A stretch of DNA of 17,678 nt, from assembly GCF_937890665.1 (NCBI RefSeq), contig NZ_CALADU010000008.1:1-17678 (forward strand), written 5' to 3'. A program made the position numbers and the translations under genes. Position 1 is the stretch's first letter, and the number at the start of each line of letters is the position of its first letter. Of this stretch, positions 13,801 to 17,678 are shown in pieces. The notes beneath the pieces are model-generated. The model saw only the letters and a program-made list of their open reading frames with translations, was not told the DNA's origin and ran no database searches. The DNA is from an uncultured Subdoligranulum sp. (GTDB taxonomy: Bacteria > Bacillota_A > Clostridia > Oscillospirales > Ruminococcaceae).

Positions 13801-14044
13801 CGTAAAAGGAAAATGGCGTTGAAGGGGCTAATGCCGGCCCGATCAGTCCACAGAGAGGATATCGTAAGGTGTAAGGTATCCGGCTGACCTCCGGCGCAGC
13901 CACCCCGGAGCTTTTGGTGCTGAGCCAAACGTAGTTGCGGCGTTAACGCATAGAAAGTGGCGGTTGGATTCAGCCGCAAACCGGGTGGTACCACGGAAGC
14001 GATAAGCCTTCGTCCCTGTATAGGGGCGTGGGCTATATTTTTTT
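13801..14044 (+). ncRNA. T-box leader of alaS (alanine specific)
   Basis: This cis-acting leader senses uncharged tRNA. Stem I carries AGAGAGG (13852-13858), the GGTGTAAGG segment, and CCGGAG (13905-13910). The specifier loop then reads GA-GCC-A, with GCC (13924-13926) as the alanine specifier codon, matching the downstream enzyme. A stem III-like hairpin is GCGGTTG/CAGCCGC near 13961-13976. The T-box GGGTGGTACCACGG is at 13983-13996, with TGGT able to pair with the ACCA end of tRNA-Ala. Uncharged tRNA-Ala stabilises the antiterminator; otherwise the terminator at 14006-14044 forms. Confidence 0.93.
14006..14044 (+). terminator. Regulated terminator of the alaS T-box
   Basis: GCCTTCGTCCCT (14006-14017) pairs with AGGGGCGTGGGC (14022-14033) over 12 positions, with two wobbles and one mismatch, and is followed by seven T (14038-14044). 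It is the alternative fold to the T-box antiterminator. Confidence 0.88.
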
Positions 14045-14093
14045 CGTGAGCCTTTTTGCCGTAAAGAACCAATGGATGGGAGAACGTATTGTT

Positions 14094-16754
14094 ATGCAAT
14101 GGACTGGCCTGAATGAACTTCGCGAAAAGTACCTGCATTTTTTTGAGACGAAAGGACATCTGCGTCTGGGCAGCTTTCCGCTGGTGCCGAAAGACGACCC
14201 GAGCTTGCTGTTGATCAACAGCGGCATGGCTCCGATGAAAAAGTGGTTCCTTGGTCAAGAGGAACCGCCCTGTCATCGCGTGACAACTTGCCAAAAGTGC
14301 ATTCGCACGCCGGATATTGAGCGTGTAGGCATTACGGCGCGCCACGGCACCTTCTTTGAGATGCTGGGCAACTTTAGCTTTCAAGATTATTTTAAAGAGG
14401 AAGTTATTCCTTGGGCTTGGGAGTTTTTGACCAAAGAATTGGAAATTCCTGCGGATAAGCTGTATATCTCTGTTTATCTGGATGACGATGAAGCCTACGA
14501 CATTTGGACCAAGAAGGTAGGCATCCCCGAGGACCACATGGTTCGTTTTGGTAAAGAAGATAACTTCTGGGAGCATGGCTCTGGTCCTTGTGGTCCTTGC
14601 TCGGAGATTTATTATGATCGCGGACCTGAGCACGGCTGCGGTAAGCCCACTTGCAAAGTTGGGTGTGACTGCGATCGCTATATGGAAATCTGGAACCTCG
14701 TGTTCAGCCAGTTCGACTCTGACGGTAAGGGCCACTATGAGCGTTTGCCGCGTCCCAACATCGATACCGGTATGGGTCTGGAACGTCTGGCCTGTGTTAT
14801 GCAGGATGTGGGCAACCTCTTCGAGGTGGACACGGTTGCTTCTGTGCTGCACCATGTGGAGAAGATCTCTGGCAAGAAATATGGTGATAGCGAGAAGGAT
14901 GACATCTCTATCCGCGTGATTACCGACCATATCCGTTCCACTGTCTTTATGGTTTCGGATGGCATTCTTCCTTCCAACGAAGGCCGTGGTTATGTGTTGC
15001 GTCGTTTGCTGCGTCGCGCGGCGCGTCATGGCCGGATGTTGGGGATTGAGCGGCCCTTCCTGACCGAGCTGGTAGATACGGTGATCGAATCCAGTGAAGC
15101 GGGCTATCCCGAACTCCGTGAGCATGAGTCTTATATCAAGAAGGTTGTCGGAACCGAAGAGCAGCGCTTTGGCCGTACCATCGATGCCGGTCTGAACATC
15201 TTGAACAATATGATCGAAGAGCGCAAAGCGGCAGGGGAAACCGTTTTGTCCGGTACCGAGGTCTTTAAACTGAACGATACCTTCGGATTCCCGCTGGACC
15301 TGACCAAAGAAATCGCTGCTGAAGCTGGCTTTACGGTGGATGAGGATGCCTTCCATGTGGAGATGACCAAGCAGCGTGAGCGTGCGCGTGCTGAACGTTT
15401 GGCCAAAGACATTTCTGGCTGGAGCGCCGATTTGTTTGGTGAGTTGACCGCCGAGCCGACGCAGTTTGACGGGTACGAAACGCTGCGGGAAACTGCGAAA
15501 GTACTGGCGCTCTCGGACGGCGAAGAGCTGGCAGACGCTATTGCTACCGATGAGGCTGGCGAATCCAAAGATGGTGTGCTGGTCGTTTTGGATCGCACTC
15601 CCTTCTATGCCGAAATGGGCGGTCAGGTATCGGATCACGGCTACATTACCTGCGGCGATGCCAAGTTGAAGGTTACGCAGGTCAAAAAGACCCCCAAAGG
15701 ATATTTCGTTCATACCTGTGAATTGCTGGACGGCACCATCAAGGTAGATGATACGGTGACGGCTGCCGTAGATGAGGCACGCCGTATGTCCATCTGCCGC
15801 AACCATACCGCAACCCATCTGCTGCAGAAGGCGTTGCGTGAGGTGCTGGGTGAGCATGTGCATCAGGCTGGCAGCTATCAGGATGATAAGATTACCCACT
15901 TCGACTTTACCCATTTCAGCGCGGTAACCAGCGAAGAACTGGCGGCTGTGGAGCAAAAGGTGAACGAGAAGATCTTTGCTTCTTTGCCGGTCACGATCCA
16001 GAATCTACCCATTGAAGAAGCTAAGAAAATGGGCGCGATGGCACTGTTCGGAGAAAAGTATGGCAACGTGGTTCGTGTTGTGGACGCCGGCGGCTGGAGC
16101 ACCGAATTCTGCGGCGGTACCCATGTGCAGAACACTGCGCAGATTGGCTGCTTCAAGATTTTGAGCGAATCCAGCGTGGCGGCCGGCATCCGCCGTATCG
16201 AAGCCACCACGGGCTTTGGCGTCCTGCGCTTGTTGGGTGAGCGTACAGAGGTTCTGAACCGCACTGCTGCGGTATTGAAGGCCAACAACCTGAAGGATGT
16301 TGCACCTCGCGCGGAAGCTTTCGCTGCTGAACTGAAAGAAGTAAACAAACAGTTGGATACCCTAAAAGCTGAGATGGCTTCTGCTAAGGTAGACGGTCTC
16401 TTTGAAAATGCCGCCGATGTGGATGGTGTTCGCATTATCTCGGCATATTTGACTGGTACCGGCGCGGATACGCTGCGGGAGATGGTAGACAAAGTGCGTG
16501 ACAGAGCTCCCAATGCAGTGACCGTTTTGGTGGGCAGCGATGGGAATAAGACCATGATGGCAGTAGGCGTGTCCGTCAATGCGAAAGCCCGCGGCTTGAA
16601 AGCTGGTACGCTGGTCAAGAAGATCGCCGCTATTGCAGGCGGCAATGGCGGCGGTAAACCGGATTTTGCTATGGCAGGCATCCGGGATACCAGCAAAATC
16701 GACGAGGCACTGAACGCTGTGCCTGAAATTGTAAAAGCTGAACTGAACCAGTAA
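14094..16754 (+). CDS. alaS: Alanyl-tRNA synthetase
   Basis: This encodes 886 residues, the usual length for a full AlaRS. It charges tRNA-Ala with alanine. The class II catalytic domain opens WTGLNELREKYLHFFETKGH and contains KCIRTPDIERVG, RHGTFFEMLGNFSFQDYFK and NIDTGMGLERLA. The editing domain has the zinc motif HTATHLL with FCGGTH further on, so it is the complete, proofreading form. The C-terminal C-Ala/DHHA1 region ends GGNGGGKPDFAMAGI. ATG 14094 (MQWTGLNELR) is the family start; GGGAG lies at 14078-14082. An in-frame ATG at 14076 would add six residues. The gene is under T-box control. Confidence 0.97.
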   Translation: MQWTGLNELREKYLHFFETKGHLRLGSFPLVPKDDPSLLLINSGMAPMKKWFLGQEEPPCHRVTTCQKCIRTPDIERVGITARHGTFFEMLGNFSFQDYFKEEVIPWAWEFLTKELEIPADKLYISVYLDDDEAYDIWTKKVGIPEDHMVRFGKEDNFWEHGSGPCGPCSEIYYDRGPEHGCGKPTCKVGCDCDRYMEIWNLVFSQFDSDGKGHYERLPRPNIDTGMGLERLACVMQDVGNLFEVDTVASVLHHVEKISGKKYGDSEKDDISIRVITDHIRSTVFMVSDGILPSNEGRGYVLRRLLRRAARHGRMLGIERPFLTELVDTVIESSEAGYPELREHESYIKKVVGTEEQRFGRTIDAGLNILNNMIEERKAAGETVLSGTEVFKLNDTFGFPLDLTKEIAAEAGFTVDEDAFHVEMTKQRERARAERLAKDISGWSADLFGELTAEPTQFDGYETLRETAKVLALSDGEELADAIATDEAGESKDGVLVVLDRTPFYAEMGGQVSDHGYITCGDAKLKVTQVKKTPKGYFVHTCELLDGTIKVDDTVTAAVDEARRMSICRNHTATHLLQKALREVLGEHVHQAGSYQDDKITHFDFTHFSAVTSEELAAVEQKVNEKIFASLPVTIQNLPIEEAKKMGAMALFGEKYGNVVRVVDAGGWSTEFCGGTHVQNTAQIGCFKILSESSVAAGIRRIEATTGFGVLRLLGERTEVLNRTAAVLKANNLKDVAPRAEAFAAELKEVNKQLDTLKAEMASAKVDGLFENAADVDGVRIISAYLTGTGADTLREMVDKVRDRAPNAVTVLVGSDGNKTMMAVGVSVNAKARGLKAGTLVKKIAAIAGGNGGGKPDFAMAGIRDTSKIDEALNAVPEIVKAELNQ

Positions 16755-16802
16755 AGGGATTGGTTCGCGCATAGACAATTTTGCAAAAAGGAGGGAGCAA
16801 AG

Positions 16803-17147
16803 ATGGACGATTGCTTGTTTTGTAAAATTGCAGCAGGGGAAATCCCGTCCAACAAGTTGTACGAGGATGATACGCTGCTTGCGTTTTACGACATTGACCC
16901 GCAGGCACCGGTTCACTTTTTGGTGATCCCCAAGCAGCATATTGCCTCGGCGGCCGCGTTAACTGAAGAAAACGCTGCCTTGTTGGGACATATCTATGCC
17001 GTCATTGCGGAGCAGTGCCGCAAGCTTGGGGTAGATGAAAGCGGGTACCGTGTTGTTACCAATGTGGGCGAGGACGGCGGCCAAAGTGTGAAACATCTGC
17101 ATTTCCATGTCTTGGCCGGTCGCAGCTTGGCTTGGCCTCCGGGCTAA
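16803..17147 (+). CDS. HIT family protein (HinT-like nucleotide hydrolase)
   Basis: This encodes 114 residues, the length of HinT proteins. It begins CLFCKIAAGEIPSNKLYEDD, with the CxxC of zinc-binding HinT forms, continues AFYDIDPQAPVHFLVIPKQHI, and ends with the catalytic histidine triad HLHFHVL (His98, His100, His102). HinT enzymes hydrolyse adenosine 5'-phosphoramidates and aminoacyl-adenylates, so a position next to an aminoacyl-tRNA synthetase fits. AAAAAGGAGGGAG at 16786-16798 is a strong ribosome binding site for ATG 16803. It lies 48 bases after alaS with no terminator between them, so it is probably co-transcribed. Confidence 0.95.
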   Translation: MDDCLFCKIAAGEIPSNKLYEDDTLLAFYDIDPQAPVHFLVIPKQHIASAAALTEENAALLGHIYAVIAEQCRKLGVDESGYRVVTNVGEDGGQSVKHLHFHVLAGRSLAWPPG

Positions 17148-17198
17148 GACCGTTATTTCCCGTTTTTGACTTATTTGACGTAGAAAGAGGTTTCTATC

Positions 17199-17678
17199 AT
17201 GGCAGATACCTATACCCTGCATATTGCTGGGCTGACCCGCGAATTGCCGATTTGTAAGGTAAACGATCATATGGATATCGCGGCTTTCATCATGTTCAGC
17301 GATGTGGAATTGACGGAGGCTTGTGCCGCTGCGCTTTTGAAAAAGGCACCTGAGTTTGACGTCATTTTGACCGCAGAGGCAAAGGGCATTCCTTTGGCAT
17401 ATGAAATGGCCCGGCAGAGCGGCAAATACTGGATCCCCGCACGGAAAGGCCCGAAACTTTACATGCGCAATCCGGTTGTGATTGAGGATGAGTCTATTAC
17501 CACCGCCGGTAAGCAAGTCCTCGTAATCGATCAGAAGGATATCGATTATATGAACGGCAAACGCATCCTGATTGTGGATGATGTAATCTCCACGGGTGGT
17601 TCTCTCCATGCGTTGGAAACTCTCGCAGCGAAGAGTACCGGCACGGTGGTCGGTTGCTGCGCAGCGCTGGCGGAAGGT
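17199..17678 (+). CDS. Phosphoribosyltransferase family protein, 5' part
   Basis: The gene is open to the window end; 160 codons are present. It begins MADTYTLHIAGLTRELPICKVND and contains the type I phosphoribosyltransferase PRPP-binding loop ILIVDDVISTGGSL. Earlier, VILTAEAKGIPLAYEMARQSGKYWIPARKGPK fits the adenine/xanthine phosphoribosyltransferase fold. These enzymes join a base to PRPP for purine salvage. The sequence resembles adenine phosphoribosyltransferase (Apt) but also the generic APRT-like group with unassigned substrate, so I leave the symbol out. AGAAAGAGG (17182-17190) precedes ATG 17199, and it follows the HIT gene by 51 bases. The C-terminus is outside the window. Confidence 0.9.
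   Translation, partial: MADTYTLHIAGLTRELPICKVNDHMDIAAFIMFSDVELTEACAAALLKKAPEFDVILTAEAKGIPLAYEMARQSGKYWIPARKGPKLYMRNPVVIEDESITTAGKQVLVIDQKDIDYMNGKRILIVDDVISTGGSLHALETLAAKSTGTVVGCCAALAEG

Noticed and set aside
13788..15956. A 722-codon open frame on the minus strand opposite alaS.
   Set aside because: It crosses the T-box and the alaS gene, is a frame shadow of a highly biased gene, and its protein has no family signature.

Overview
The window reads as chromosomal DNA of a low-to-middle-GC, spore-forming Firmicute, most likely a clostridial gut-type bacterium near Oscillospiraceae/Ruminococcaceae. The lineage is an inference. The evidence is a sigE-sigG pair, a YlmC/YmxH-family sporulation gene, a SpoIVFA/SpoIVFB-like pair, a T-box leader on alaS, strong AGGAGG ribosome binding sites and frequent GTG/TTG starts. 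There is no phage, insertion sequence, CRISPR array or other mobile DNA, and I see no rRNA or tRNA gene.

Layout. Positions 1-1873 hold the 3' end of sigE and all of sigG. A small membrane-protein gene lies between them on the opposite strand and shares its stop with sigE. A bidirectional terminator (about 1875-1912) separates sigG from a convergent HAD hydrolase gene. That gene is divergent from a YlmC/YmxH gene whose upstream region carries a sigma-E-like -10 element. A short ComEA-type helix-hairpin-helix membrane protein follows, then polyphosphate kinase 1, broken by an apparent one-base deletion near 3875, and a small START/SRPBCC-like protein. A perfect 16-bp terminator hairpin (6078-6117) closes that block.

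Positions 6158-9949 form a same-strand cluster: a membrane-anchored M23 peptidase overlapping a short M50 site-2 protease (an arrangement like spoIVFAB, which controls pro-sigma-K processing in Bacillus), then a TIGR03960 radical SAM protein overlapping its usual TIGR03936/DUF2344 partner. Next is the translation operon rpsB-tsf (10131-11820), with its own promoter, a structured leader and a terminator. A class B penicillin-binding protein follows, preceded by a sigma-E-like promoter candidate. Last come the alaS T-box with a consensus promoter, alaS, a HIT-family nucleotide hydrolase and a phosphoribosyltransferase cut by the window end.

How the genes fit together: sigE (mother cell), sigG (forespore) and the spoIVF-like pair are parts of the sporulation sigma cascade, and the sigma-E-like sites before ymxH, the M23 gene and the PBP would tie those genes to it. 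The rest is core translation and housekeeping. I found no clear undescribed system. The points most worth a check are the antisense gene inside the sigE-sigG locus with its dyad-rich leader, the stem-loop in the rpsB leader, the ppk1 frameshift, and the apparently catalytic SpoIVFA-like M23 protein beside a very short protease.
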